Source: Bretschneidera sinensis (lineage: Eukaryota; Streptophyta; Magnoliopsida; Brassicales; Akaniaceae). Taken from it: a DNA stretch of 64,000 nucleotides. This document shows, in pieces, positions 1-12,070 of this stretch; the stretch's first letter is position 1; the number at the start of each line of letters is the position of its first letter. The translations under genes and the position numbers were made by a program. The DNA lies in assembly GCA_023935145.1 (NCBI GenBank), contig CM043700.1, forward strand, positions 27,332,001 to 27,396,000, read 5' to 3'. Below the pieces are notes generated by a model. It did not search any database, was not told the DNA's origin, and saw only the letters and a list, made by a program, of their open reading frames with translations.

Positions 1-59
1 TGCCGTCACAAAATGTTGCATCATCTGCGGTTCTTGCTACTGCACCACTTGTTGTAGTT

Positions 60-1070
60 GCTGCTCAAATTATTGTTGCATTTCTAATTTTTCTTGGTGA
101 AATTGGTTCTCCATGCTATTGACATGTGTCTGCGGGATCTCTCTTATTTTTCTTTTTTCTTCCAGTTCCTACTGCACCGTTTTGCCATCATTGAACGATG
201 TAAAGCATGATGCGTTGGATCTATTTGTGAAACAGCTTCCCAGAGAATCACAGCTAAACATGCGACCATTAAGCATCTCACCAAACCTGCAAAACCGTCT
301 TTATCCTTCTAGATGCCTCAACCCACTCACACTGCGCGATCTCAACTTGAGATGATGAGTCAAATTCCTCACCAGTGCTTTCCTGTATAAGTCACCCATG
401 CGTTTCCTACCATACAATTATTAATACATACAATCAATAATTTTTTTTTCTCCCAAACAATATTAACAAGAAGATTTATTTATCGAATGAGTAAAAAATA
501 TATTATATACATACAACGGTCGTACATGACCTCTGATCAACAGATTCATTTGTCACCGGGCTCTTGTGGGTCTTATTAAATACCTCAATAGGATTAACTG
601 GTCTGCCTAATTCCTTGGACTGTACAGTGGAATTTGTAAACAAAAATTAATTGAGAACAATACATATAAATATCTCTCTTTATATATACATATATATAAT
701 TACAGATAAATAAAGAAATCATATACCAATGACTCCACATGAGCATCCATACTAATCGACCCCCCAATATGGTGGACACGCCAATCATTGCCTACCTGCC
801 TGTTCTGAGACGCCAACTTAGAGCGTTTAGTCCAACCATTTGATTCTCACAACTTTACCAAACTGTCTCAATATTCTATTTGGATGTCATGACCTAGCTT
901 CCCATCTTTTTCACTCATTCATCCAATCCATGCTGATTTGTCTATGCCCTTATCTTTTGTAAATTGATCTCGTAATTCATTCATCCAGTCAGCATAGCGG
1001 ATCCCAGCAATTTTGTCGTGGACCTCTCTAGCATATAGTAGCTTCTTTAGAGTCGCAAATGTATAACATC
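60..1070 (-). pseudogene. Ptta/En/Spm transposase (Transposase_24-like) remnant
   Basis: Read on the minus strand, broken frames give a stretch with ADWMNELRDQF, KDGKLGHDIQIEY, a W/S-rich segment, then a HHIGGSISMDAH block and finally a Q-rich coiled-coil-like tail (MENQFHQEKLEMQQ). The order and the GGSIS-x-H block resemble the plant transposase family Pfam PF03004 found in CACTA elements. Several conserved Trp positions are stop codons (TGG to TGA or TAG), and at least one frame change is needed. It lies in the CACTA element whose end is at 4270, which supports the assignment. No functional protein can be made. The family match is from memory of the motif and was not searched. Confidence 0.5.
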
Positions 1071-1229
1071 ACTGCGAACCAAGCAAAGGATAAATGCAAA
1101 AAATTATTAATTAACCAACACTAAATTACCTAATTCTGAACCCTACACCACAATGGCTTGTTTAGTAAAAGTAATAAAATTAACTATGTAATGTTATTGA
1201 GGTTGTTATGGAACCAGGTTGGAATCCGA

Positions 1230-2460
1230 TTACATTATTCTGTTAGAATATGGAAAAAAACCTTTGAATTGAAACTAAAACCGATTACATTTGTAAACCG
1301 AGGTTTAAACCTAAGAGGGGGTGAATTGGGTTTTAAAAACTTTTTTTAATTTACTTGCAAGTTTTTAAACAGTTAAATACGCAAAGCATACAATAAAATT
1401 AATATGATTGCAAGTAAATGAGTTTAAGGAAGAGAATATGCAAACTCCGTTTATAGTGGTTCGGTAATATCGAAATCTCTCTGACCTTACATCAACTCTC
1501 TTCAAGGAACCTCCTTAAAGAAATCAACTAAAACCTTAGTCGTGCAACTTAGTGAGTGTTGCAAAAACCTTACAACCAATCTCTTCCTCACGGAAGTCAC
1601 TTTCTTCCTCGCAGAAGTTACAATGAAGTGTTTAATCTTAAACACTCTAAGAGTTATTACAATTATTTCCCTTTACAATAAATGAAATTTGCTGTAAAGA
1701 AAGTAGTTGAGAGATAGCAATAACTTCTTTTACAAATGAACAATATCTCTCTTTCAAGAATAAGCTTGAAGAATGGCTCAACAATAAATTTTTCAAAGTT
1801 TTTGAGAATCATTGAGCTATCTTATGAATTGAATGTATTATCTTCTTCTTTTAAATGCTCATTGAAGTGGGTTTATATAGCCTTGAATCAATATGGTCGT
1901 TTGACACTGACTTGGTAGGTTTGGGGCATTAAATGCTTAAGTCTCGCATCTCAAACGGTTATATTTTTGAATTACCAGTCAACTGGGTCCTTGTACCAGT
2001 CGACTACCCAATCGACTGGGTCAAGTGAGAAATTTCACTTTTTAGGCTAAGGGAGAGTACCAGTCGACTGGGTCCTAAATACTAGTCGACTGGAAACTTT
2101 CTTTCCCATATCCCAATCGACTGGTATATGGAGCCAATCGACTGGGTTGTCATTCAATACAGTTTTTTATATTTCAAAACTGTTTTTGACTTATAAACTT
2201 TTGTATGGTTAGTTTTGTCAAAGTCTTTTGTAAATTGAGTCACAGATTAAGCTATGTAATTGAACATGAGAGATTTAAAACTATTTCAATTACCTTAATG
2301 CCTATGCTAGATCTTCTGTCTTGTCTTGGCATCTTAATCGAGTTGAGTTCTTGCATCTTGTTTCTATGTTGAATGCTTTTGCTGCTTAAACACTTAGATA
2401 AAACTGTTAGTGCAATTAGAGTCGTGTTTTGTCATTATTACGGGTCAACAATATTGTTTG
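1230..2460. repeat. Dispersed repeat with AGTCGACT motif cluster
   Basis: This non-coding stretch begins near a phrase of the type CCTAAGAGGGGGTGAATTGGG, which I associate with dispersed plant repeats. It ends in a cluster (about 1975-2150) in which CCAGTCGACTGGG, AATCGACTGG and close variants occur about eight times on both strands, since the motif is palindromic. No open frame of note is present. A similar architecture with TAGTTGACTACC motifs occurs at 48960-49740. It may be a nested retroelement fragment inside the CACTA element. I could not find matching target duplications. Confidence 0.45.
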
Positions 2461-2529
2461 ATTAACCTTCATATCACTGGAATGAATTCGAATCAAATTG
2501 ACTAAAATATGTATAAGAATAAAATAAAT

Positions 2530-3300
2530 ATAAAATTAATCATAATAATTATTATATTATATTAATATTTAATTAATTTATATTTTATTTATCTATTTAT
2601 CAATTATTAATATACACTAATTCGTTAATAATATAAAAGAGATTTTTAAAAGAATTTTATTTTTTATTTTAAAAAATAAAAAAAAATATTTTTTTAAATT
2701 CATTTATTATCACCGACGGAATATTTTGTTTTAAAGGACCAAAATTAATTTGATCTTAGGTTAATTCGGTCGAAACGGTTAAATAAAATTTGACTAAAAA
2801 AAATTGATATTTAATTAATTTATTAATTATTAATATATAATAATTCATCAATAATATAAAATAATTTTTTTTGCTTTAAAAAAAATAATTTAAAATATTT
2901 TTAAAATACATTTATTATCACCAACAGAATATTTTAACAGATCAAAATTAATTTGATCGGTTAATATCAAAATACTTAGGTTAATTCGATCGAAATGGTT
3001 AAATAAAATTTAAGCAAAAAAGAGATATTTAATTAATTAATATTTAATTTATTTATTTATTTATCAATTATTAATATACAATAATTCCTCAATAATATAA
3101 AAGAGATTTTTAAAATAATTTTTCTTTTTTGTTTTAAAAATAAAAAATAATTTAAAATGTTTTTAAAATGCATTTATTATCACCGACGAAATATTCTGTT
3201 TTAACCGATTAACCAACTGAAATTAATTCGATTGATTAATGTTGAAATAATTAGGTTAATTCGGTCAAAACGATTAAATAAAAATTGACTGAAAAAAGAT
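2530..3300. repeat. About 210-270-bp tandem units within CACTA subterminal DNA
   Basis: The phrase CATTTATTATCACCGACGGA or a variant recurs near 2701, 2910 and 3171. A second phrase, GGTTAATTCGGTCGAAACGG or a variant, recurs near 2760, 2979 and 3253. Three diverged AT-rich units are therefore stacked head to tail. No coding potential was seen. Confidence 0.7.
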
Positions 3301-3789
3301 ATTATAACTTTTAATGTATCAATCGAACTTATCGTTTCGACTGTTTGCTCACCTCTACATGTGTTTGTTCCATAAAATGCATTGCAAATATGGTTGCAAA
3401 CATATCCTTTATTTCCTATTAAAGTCATTTCATGCATAGCAACAAATTAAAGATAAATTTTAATAGTTTATTTGTAAGTGTGATATATATTACTTTTTAA
3501 TTTTTTTCTTTTTTTATTTAGGAATATTTCTGAATAATTTAGATGTGAGATAGTCTCTCTAATCTCCATATTCAAATGGGATAATGAACATGCGTAATTG
3601 TCATTAGCTAACTTATTTGGTTGGTTTAATAATAAAAAATGAAAGTCAACGTAAAAGAATTAACAAATCTATATATTAGGGTGTGTTTAGGTTTTAGAAA
3701 ATGTTTCTTAGCATAAATATAATTGGAAAAGTGATACTAATTAGTAAATAAAATAAAAGATATTTTTAAATATATCTATTAAAGGTATT

Positions 3790-4256
3790 TGTTAAATGTA
3801 TTCATTCCGTCTGTGATAACTAATTTTTTTTCGATTTTTAAAAATAATAAAATAATTTAAAATAGATTTCTAAATACACTTGTTATCACCAACGGATTTT
3901 TCCGTCTGTGATAGTATTTAAATGTATTAATTATCATCGACGGATTAATTTTTTCGGTAATAACTAATTTTTTCGATATTTGAAAGTGATAAAATAATTT
4001 AAAATATATTTTTAATGTACTTATTATCACCGACTGATTTTTTCATCGGTGATAGTATGTTTTATAAAAAAAATTAAATAAAAATTAAAAAATGAGTCTA
4101 AAAAATATATCACCTACAGAAACTTTTCCAACAATGATAAGTTTTCACATATCACCAAGGGAAATTGTCCGTCGCTGATAATCCATCGGTGAAACATGCT
4201 ATCACCAACGGACCACGGTAAAAGATCCGTCGGTGATAATTCATCGCTGATTCCGC
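3790..4256. repeat. CACTA subterminal repeat array (TATCACCGACGG motif)
   Basis: Repeated TTATCACCGACGGATT and its reverse complement (CCGTCGGTGATA) occur about ten times at short spacing immediately inside the terminal inverted repeat. In En/Spm-type elements such subterminal motifs bind the element's own TNPA-like protein; that role is family knowledge, while the repeats are seen directly. Confidence 0.7.
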
Positions 4257-4270
4257 TTTTCCTTGTAGTG
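4257..4270 (-). repeat. CACTA terminal inverted repeat
   Basis: The minus strand reads CACTACAAGGAAAA, ending the element; the neighbouring sequence switches to a (TA)n tract. The partner repeat is outside the window. Confidence 0.75.
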
Positions 4271-4283
4271 TAATTTATAACCA

Positions 4284-4288
<5 letters not shown>

Positions 4289-4341
<53 letters not shown>
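4289..4341. repeat. (TA)n microsatellite
   Basis: Uninterrupted TA dinucleotide run of about 50 bp, directly beside the CACTA terminus. Others lie at 5329-5372, 13345-13396, 14885-14927 and 19786-19819. Confidence 0.95.
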
Positions 4342-4343
<2 letters not shown>

Positions 4344-4998
4344 CTCCTTTATAATTTTCCAAAACATTAAAAGAAATAAAAAAAAAGTGAGGCACCAACT
4401 AGATAAACAATTGTGTAAACATAATTTCATTTCTATGAAGGGAAATCATGAACCCCTATTCATATTTTTTTTACTAAAAAAGTGACTAACCACAACACAA
4501 TTAACACAGTTTCTGTTGCAATTTGCACAAACTATGTTGTATTTTCTTTTAAAAGAACAAGAAAGAAAATTATACAAACATCTTCAAATAATAAAATAAT
4601 AAAAATAACCTTAAAGATGATATTGTAATCATACTGGTGATGATTTTCATGCAGGACGGGATTTGCTTTGGGTCTTTGGTTCTCCATCTACAGTCAGTTG
4701 AGAGCAGCCTTTTCTTGGTTTCTTTTCTTTTCTTTCTTTCTTTTTCCTTTTATGCTTTCTCTCTGTGTTTCTTTTCAACATGGACTGTGGTACAGTTAGT
4801 TCAGTTGAGACTTGAGAACCGTATGAGAAATTCTTAGCCAGGGTCCCCCCACGCGAAAAAGAAAGAAAAAGAGCAAACTATAGATGGTTCTTTGGCCTCT
4901 TCTTAAAAGGAACTTCAAGGGAGACTTCATAATGATGATGATAATGATGTCGTCTGTAAGGTTTTTTTCGTTTATTCTCTACTGTATAATTTTTGCTC
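4342..4998. other. Intergenic / 3' flank of the NAC gene
   Basis: AT-rich DNA without a convincing frame. Its right part probably contains the 3' UTR of the minus-strand NAC gene, whose stop codon is at 4999-5001. The C/T-rich patch near 4710-4790 encodes nothing recognisable. Confidence 0.5.
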
Positions 4999-5325
4999 CT
5001 ACCCATGATGATCCTGGTTGTCAGGGTCAGGCCAGAAGGTGGAGTACTTCAGCCATTCTGCCTCTTGTGAGCTTGGTATGGATGACTCCTGCAAGAACAG
5101 TGCAATCATGTGAAAAAATTAGGGTTTCAAAATGAAATTTTTCTCCTGAAAACAACATATATGAAGAAGCTGCCTTTTTTGTCCTTTTTTCTACTCACAA
5201 TCAAACTGTCTAATGCTGTATTTATCTTACAAGGCCACGCATGAGAAAAGATTTTATGTTGCCATCATCCACTTTCTTCCAGGAAAAAAAAAAGAAAAAG
5301 GAAAAGGAAAAGGAAAAGTGTGCTC

Positions 5326-5378
<53 letters not shown>

Positions 5379-8300
5379 TTAATTTATAAAAAACTCTATT
5401 ACTTCTAGGGAAAAATCATTTTCCAATTCTTAATCAGCTCTTATACTAGGAAGCAGCAGCAAATTCCAATTCTCAACCACCCGATGATATAAGAAAAAAG
5501 AAAAATCTTCTTCTCATCCGATGGTTAAAATGCATTTGTACCATGTATAACCAAGGCTGGGCGAGAATATTTCTACCTTTAGATGTACCTATTTTTTTGT
5601 TGGACTAATAAAATATACTTTAACCCTGAATTGGAAGAAATAATGACTATCTTTCCATATGTTTCTGAAGAGAAATAGTTACAAAAAATATGTATTTCGT
5701 TTTATTATTTTTAATAGTGTTATGTTCTCTTAAATTTCTAAGATGATTCACACTTTCCAGTGAGGTAAAAAAAAGTATTATAGTCTAGTCGTGATCGGTA
5801 CCTAGAGTTCTTTATAGCATAATCTGTATGCCATGCTTAACCCTCAAACATGAAATGAAAAAGAAAAATGAAAGAGATAAAGAGAAAAACAAAAGGTTTA
5901 TGGTTTCTCTCTTTAATTTAAAATAATACTATAATAAAGAACTTGTTACTATATATAGAGATCTTCCTCCTCCTTTTCAATCCTACCTTTTTTTTTCTCC
6001 TTTAGTTGGTTTTATGACACATAAGCAGGGTCATGGAATTCAGAGTTAAAAAGTTCATACTCACTTGTTTGATATCAGACGTTGAAGTGCAACCCATAAT
6101 GAGTTCCTCCAAACCAGATGCAGACCTCCCTCCTAGTTTATTATGATGCTGTTGATGTTGTTGCTGCTGCTGTTGTGTTTATTCATTCAAAAAGACAAAA
6201 CAAATATTAATTACTCATCTTAATCATCATGTCTCAACAAGGATTAAAAAGTGAAAAGACAGTTTAGTGTTCCCAACTTAGCTGACACGAAAAGTGGCAC
6301 CGAGTTGCTGAGTTTGCCAGTTCAACTCAGACTCGGTGGGGGAAAACTCAGTTTTATAATGATTTGCACCAACCGTTTATGCACGACTAAGATCCATCTT
6401 AATTATACTCATGCAGTGTTCAACTAGCTAACAGAAATCAGAAACCTTCCAAAAAGGGAAGAGCAAAAAGACAAATAAATGAACGTCAGGGTGCAACTTG
6501 GCACATGTAACGGATATTAGATTATCACTTTAATTCTCTAATATCTTGACATGAATATCTCTATATCCGGTGGTGCAACGTGGTGCATTTGTCCCTATTG
6601 CACTCACTCAGATTTCTAATATCAATGACATGAAAATTTATTGAAAATTATAAACCCAAGTTTGAGGCATTGAAAGCGAAATTGCATGGAAACAAAGTCT
6701 TTCTCGTACAATTTTATGGTTGAAACAATCAGATTCTATTTTCAAATCTCAATTTCATATTATCAAAATCATTATAAGAGTAAAAACTAATTACACTATC
6801 TAATGCGGTGTGCATATACACATCTTGGCCACATTGATTGTGACTAAGGCTAGTTGAATATTTCCAAAAGAGGAGGCCGGAACACATATGGTTTACTTTA
6901 TTACCTGGAAACTTTCATTTTGAAGCATTATTCTGGAGACATGATACGAGTCCTCGTCCAAAATTATGGATGTATGATGGAGGGGAGGTGGAGAGATGAT
7001 GGTAGAAATAGGATGTGAAGGCCTGCTGATGTGGAAGGCTGTAGTGGCAATCTGATGATGTGCATGGTGTTGTTGTTGTTGATGTTGTTGCTGTTGATGA
7101 TGATCATGGACCAAATGATGTGTTCTCTGGGGCTCTTGTATCTCCTCGCGAGTGGCCGGTGCTGGGGTTTCCCTTGCTGTTGAAGCCTCTCCTATCCCCA
7201 CCTGCAATGGACACCCCCTCCTCATGAAACAGTTTGCTAGCTAGTCCATTTTCAACAATCAACACCTTTAAATATCTTTTTCTCTCTTCATATTACTAGT
7301 GCTTTTTTTACTCGACTAGTTTGAATATCAGATTCAATAAAATACCGTTTTGGTGGATAAACAAATCTTAATTAGGTAGCTAAAGATGATAATCAAGTGA
7401 GGTCCATAGAGTTTTCATGCTGTGTGTGCAAGCAACAAGTAGGAGAAAAGCAACCCTAGAACTTTTTGAGCTCTTCCCTTTTCTTTTATTTCATGTAAAA
7501 TATGTAACAAATTTGATAAAACAAACACTTAATTTCACCAGCTAGCACATCATGATGAAATTTGTTAAGCTGCAAGTTTGAATTAATTAATGCCCTTAGA
7601 ATATTAATTAATAATTACATATATAGGTTTAATTATTGGAATAGCCTTGAAATAAATTAAATAAGATGTATGATAATTTTGGATGTATATAGAAGCCATT
7701 TGTATAAACAAATGAACAAATTTTGTACCTCATCGAAGTTTTTCCTAAAAGGAACAAAGCTGAAATGATCAGATTTCAGTTGGTGGATATCCATGGCACC
7801 ATAACTCGATATCGCAGCGGCAACACAAGCACCAGAGACTTCATCTCTATGGGGAATTATTTCTTTGGAAGAACAGCTTCCACTACCACTGTCTCTTCTG
7901 CTATTATAAACATTAGGGTCACTGCTTCCTTCACCAGTGGTTGCACTTCGATCGGACCAGTTGCATTGCCTTGGCTGTGTCTGATAGAATATCTTTGAAA
8001 CCACAAGCTCTCCTTCTTTCTCTTCCTCATGCTGACCCAGATGGTATTGGTGCATGACCCAATTCGTCTTTTCGGGTTTTCGGTTCTTCCCAAAATTTGT
8101 GTAAAGTACTAAGATTTTCTTGCACCCTTTTTGCTTGCCATTAACCATGACTGGCCTTGTCTTTCCGGTTTTGTGCCATCTTGTTTCTCCGCCCTGCAAG
8201 TCGCATTCGGTTTGAATTTTCCTTCTCTTTCTTGTCCCGGTTGTGTAAGCTTTTGAGGGTCTGTGGAAGAAATGCCTGCTCAACCCATCTCTTGTCACTC

Positions 8301-9182
8301 CTTCAAGAAATGTGAAAACATTTTTTTTTTCCAAAAATCAAAGTTAGGTTGACTTAGGTGTAACAAACTCTTGAGAGTAGACAAAAGTATTTCTTGAAAA
8401 GTCATAACAAACAATGAGCCTTTGCCCTTAGCATGATAAACAAGAAAAGAAAAAGCAACCCATACAATTCATGAATGAGTTTCAGCTTTTTTTTCTTTAA
8501 GACAATTTTGTAGAACCTAACAATAAGAAATCAAGAATAATGATAGAAGCAATCATCCAGAGAGAGAGAATATTGTAAAAATTTGATCAGACCTGGAAGT
8601 TTCTCAGGATGGGTATAACAAATCCCATCTTCTCCTTCAATAGTGGGGATGAATTCATCTATGAGAGGGTGAGACTTCATGTCTTTGGATTCTACTTTTG
8701 CTTCAAGGTGCTCTATCAGTTCTTGGTCTGTTGGATCAAATTTTACTCCAGCTGGTAGACCTAACCAGTCCTGCAAGTTCCATTCAAATTCAATTGAAAA
8801 ATGTTAAAGCAAAAAGAACAAAAAAAAAAAAAACAACCCAAAAATGGAAAAGAAAGGAACCCTTTAATAGTTTAATTCAATTTGAAGTTTGTTGTACCAA
8901 AAAAAAGGTATGACTATCAAAATTCAAAATAAAACTAGCTAAGTTCAAAGAATAAAAGAACAAGCATAATTCCTATATTTTTTTTTCTCTTGATTCTTCT
9001 TTTGTCAAAAATCTTTCTGTTGAAGCTAAGAATATTAGGAGAGAGATTGGTATCCGTACCGGCTTTCCTTCAAGCTTGTGTCCGCAACCGGGGCACTGCT
9101 TGGATCCACAAAGCTGATGCTCTTCAAGCTTGGCATCGATGAGATCAGAGCTACTGATGGATCCCAAATTGCTTTTACTCAT
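4999..9182 (-). CDS. NAC075: NAC domain transcription factor, NAC075-like
   Basis: Six exons on the minus strand (9182-9060, 8770-8593, 8300-7729, 7201-6905, about 6169-6065, 5088-4999) add up to 1365 nt, about 454 residues. The N-terminus has [20 protein letters not shown], then [59 protein letters not shown] and [18 protein letters not shown], which are NAC subdomains A-E of the NAC073/NAC075 group with their cysteine pair before the domain. A Gln/His-rich segment (encoded about 6905-7201 and 6065-6169) is followed by [15 protein letters not shown] and a C-terminal [21 protein letters not shown] tail. The start is favoured because an in-frame TAG lies 18 nt upstream. Members of this group are nuclear DNA-binding factors linked to xylem vessel differentiation, flowering and leaf senescence. 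The only uncertain splice site is the acceptor in the CAG repeat near 6170. Confidence 0.93.
5329..5372. repeat. (TA)n microsatellite in last NAC intron
   Basis: TA dinucleotide run inside the intron between the last two exons of the NAC gene. Confidence 0.95.
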
Positions 9183-9894
9183 TTCTCTTTCTGGATGCTA
9201 ATCAAGCTGATGATGCTATCTTCTTTCTCTCAAACTCTTAAAATCTTGTATCAAATTATCAACTCTGTATAACAACCTACTATTCATATCCCAGTTACCT
9301 CTCTATACAACAGAAACCATGATACAAGCTTTTTTAAGAGAGATCTGATGTTCTGCAAAGTAGAGAGAAAAAACAAAAGAAAATAGATTGATGGGTATGT
9401 TAGAATAGGATTCTCGTGACTTGAAAAATCAAAAGATGAATGAAATATTCTATTTTCAAGCAAGATCAGCCTGCTGCAGAAAACTTATTAATTTGTATAA
9501 AGAAAAAAAAGAAAAAGAGAAAAACAAGAAACCCAACTTCAATCTCATGAAAATTTAGGAGACAAGAAATCAAGACAAAAAGTTTGATTATAAACAAACA
9601 AGATGCATAGATACCTATATATGATTACGAGGACAAGTTTTTACAAACAGTAGGTGGCTATTAAAAACTCAAATCTAAAAATCAAGCTTACTTTTGCAAA
9701 ACCAAGATGAGGCCAAAAAATATGAAAATACATTCCGACACAAGGAAGTAGAATGGCTAAGGAGAAGGAGGAGGAGAAGAAGAGAAGATAAGGTAAGAGA
9801 GAAGCAAGAACAACAAGGGGGAGGAAAAGAGGAAACTGTCACAGTGGGATTGAGCTATAAACCTGCTTTAACCATTGGAAAACACCAGAATTCC

Positions 9895-9926
<32 letters not shown>

Positions 9927-10579
9927 TAGCTAACTTTAACCGAAGCAAGTGAGAAAAAAGGAAAAGTTGCCCCCTCAAATCTATAACACTGACCACCTTT
10001 AAGCCTTTGCTAATTCAAGTAGCGCATGTAGCTAGGCGATTTATGTGAGAGAAAGAGAGAAAACAAAAAAGAAAAAAAAAACCCAGTTGGTTATTTTTTG
10101 TTTTTGTAAAAGCTTGAGACCTCCCTTACCTTTGTTTTGAGCCTTGACTACTAAAGCAAAAGGGAAGAAACGGCCTTCACAGCTGTTACTTAAGGCACAC
10201 ATTCAAAAGCATAGAAACCCCATTTTTTATGTATATTAGCTTCCTTATAATATACTCTTATTTAATTGAAAATAAATTAACAAAATTTGATGGTAAAAAG
10301 ATGATATCAATAAAATTTGTTAATTAAGGAGGAAATTAAAACTTTGAGCAATCTGTAGCAACAAATTACTTTTGAGTAATAAAAACGAAATCGAAAAAAT
10401 TACAGTTAATTAGTTAGATTATTTTGCATAACATATTAGGGTTAATTAGAATCATAATAATGGCAAATTTTTCTTCTTTTTCCTTGTAAGGGAAACAGGG
10501 AGAGTGTAAGAAGAAAAAAAAAGAAATAAAAACATATGATAGGAACTCACATGGGTTTTGAGCTGGAGTGCTACTCATG
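9183..10579 (-). other. 5' leader intron region of the NAC gene
   Basis: Between the probable leader exon (about 10685-10545) and the first coding exon lies AT- and purine-rich DNA with a (CT)n run at 9897-9926. A frame on the other strand at 9694-9933 is only AAG/GGA-rich low-complexity DNA and is not a gene. Splicing of this region is inferred. Confidence 0.4.
9897..9926. repeat. (CT)n microsatellite
   Basis: Run of CT repeats, i.e. GA-rich on the NAC sense strand, within the presumed leader intron. Confidence 0.9.
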
Positions 10580-10598
10580 ATTCTTTTGCTATTGAATG

Positions 10599-10635
<37 letters not shown>

Positions 10636-10722
10636 TTAGGGGTTGCTTGATAAGCAAGGAAAATGAGCAGTGTATTTGATGGACCACCACCACCCCTTCT
10701 AATTAGGACTATATAAAAATCA
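10545..10722 (-). promoter_or_regulatory. Candidate promoter and leader exon of the NAC gene, with uORF start
   Basis: On the minus strand a TATA-like ATATAG lies near 10711-10716, followed by a CT-rich leader containing a (CT)n run (10604-10631). An ATG at about 10580 opens MSSTPAQNP and then meets a consensus donor (GTGAGT) near 10550. This looks like a short leader exon with an upstream AUG. It cannot be fused to the NAC frame in the retained exon because of the in-frame TAG upstream of the main start. Transcription start and use of this exon are inference. Confidence 0.4.
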
Positions 10723-11807
10723 TATAGAAAAATCTATGAAACTTGATGGAGAAGCACCCAATATAATTTAATTGATTTGGAAATAAAATAAGGACTTAAA
10801 AACAATTATACAATAATGTTTTTTGTATTTTATGGGCATACTGTTTTTTTCACTTTCTTTTTGGCCTTGTGTTGTTTCTACTCGGGGAAAGTCTTAAAGT
10901 ACATCGCATTCATACAAATTATGTAGTGCACAGGAAAGACGCTAGCTGTAGACCCACAATTGGGTGGGCCCAAATTGCAAATCTTTTGCTACTAAATTAT
11001 CTTGATCAGATGATGGTTAGCATTCACGTTTATAACATTCTTTTGGGTAGTCAACAGCAAATGATGAAGGGACCAGGGAAATGTTTGCAGAACAGATAGA
11101 TGGCCATGACTGTTCCTTTGTCCTCGTATCATTTTCTTTTTCTTTCATTTATTTATTTATTTTTTAAAATGAGAACAAATTAAAAAAAAAAGTGTGTAAA
11201 TATTATTGACAGAGAGGAATATTAATTAATAAATAGAATAGGAGGATATTTAAGTGAAATATGAATATTGTTAGTGGGCCAAAATCATTCAACTTGTGAC
11301 CAATTCCTTTGATTAGGTTTTTCTTTTTGTCTAAATGAATGAGAGAATCAGATTGCTCAGATTATCCAATAAGTTGACTTTTGACTAATCAGGCAAAGGA
11401 ACCAACCATATCTTATGGCACTGTTTTTATGTTCTTGATTCTCTCCTAATGTGCCATAAATATAAATTTATGAAATTTGTGTGCTTTTTTTCTTTTCTTT
11501 TCTTTTCTTTTAATTTATTAATGGTTATTTCCTTTTCCTAGGGGATAAAATGTGCAAAGGAATAGCAAGAAGCTAGTAAAATTCTGCACTGAACATGAAA
11601 TATCCAAAAACTTTCTAGCTAGGTGTACTTGGGAGCATCTTTGTGGTACAAAGACTTGTATATGTTAAATAATCCATGTAAGATAATATCTCTTACAAGG
11701 AGAGTACAACTACTTCGTTTTCAAAATTTACTATAATTTAGATAAATTGTTTTTTTAAAGGAATTTAGATAAATTATTGATGTAGCAATTTCTTTTTTCA
11801 TTTAAAT

Positions 11808-12070
11808 CGCTTACTCTATGTTAAAATATTATTGTTATTTATGTTATTTTCATTTTTTAAGAAAATGAAGCAATTTTCTAATTATCTATATTGATATGCT
11901 TTCTTTTTTTTATTCAAATCAAAGAAGATTGTGCAATTTCCTTTTCCATTGGAAGCGCTTAACTTATGTTAAATTATTGTTATTCATTTCCATTTTGAAG
12001 AAAATATTGCAATTTCTTAATTATTTTTATTGATTTGATTTCATCGTTTATTCAAATCAAAGAAAATGGT
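11808..12070. repeat. Tandem duplication, about 130-bp unit
   Basis: A unit with CGCTTA..TATGTTAAA, AAGAAAAT..GCAATTT and ATTCAAATCAAAGAA occurs twice in a row, near 11808-11940 and 11941-12070. The copies are moderately diverged. Confidence 0.7.

Larger units (their letters stand above)
1..4270 (-). mobile_element. CACTA (En/Spm) DNA transposon, right-hand portion
   Basis: The right boundary ends in CCTTGTAGTG at 4261-4270; read on the minus strand this is CACTACAAGGAAAA, the hallmark terminal inverted repeat of plant CACTA elements. Next to it lie many copies of a TATCACCGACGGA-type motif in both orientations, as expected for CACTA subterminal transposase-binding repeats. Further in, a degraded Transposase_24-like coding remnant runs on the minus strand. 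The left end lies outside the window, so total size is unknown. The element is clearly dead: its coding remnant has several stops. A second repeat (about 1230-2460) may be nested inside it. Assigning all of 1-4270 to one element is inference; the terminus and subterminal repeats are seen directly. Confidence 0.7.

Noticed and set aside
1230..2460. LTR element bounded by TGTTAG..CAACA
   Set aside because: Candidate flanks TATTC and ATATT do not match, and no internal direct repeat was found.
4637..5135. Two plus-strand open frames over the right part of the NAC 3' region
   Set aside because: They run antisense to the NAC last exon and consist of Phe/Met-rich low-complexity sequence without homology that I can see.
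7723..7998. Plus-strand frame inside the NAC gene
   Set aside because: Antisense shadow of the large third NAC exon, which matches the family residue by residue.
9694..9933. Arg/Glu-rich plus-strand frame ending in Ser-Leu repeats
   Set aside because: Produced by AGG/AAG-rich and (CT)n low-complexity DNA in the NAC leader region.
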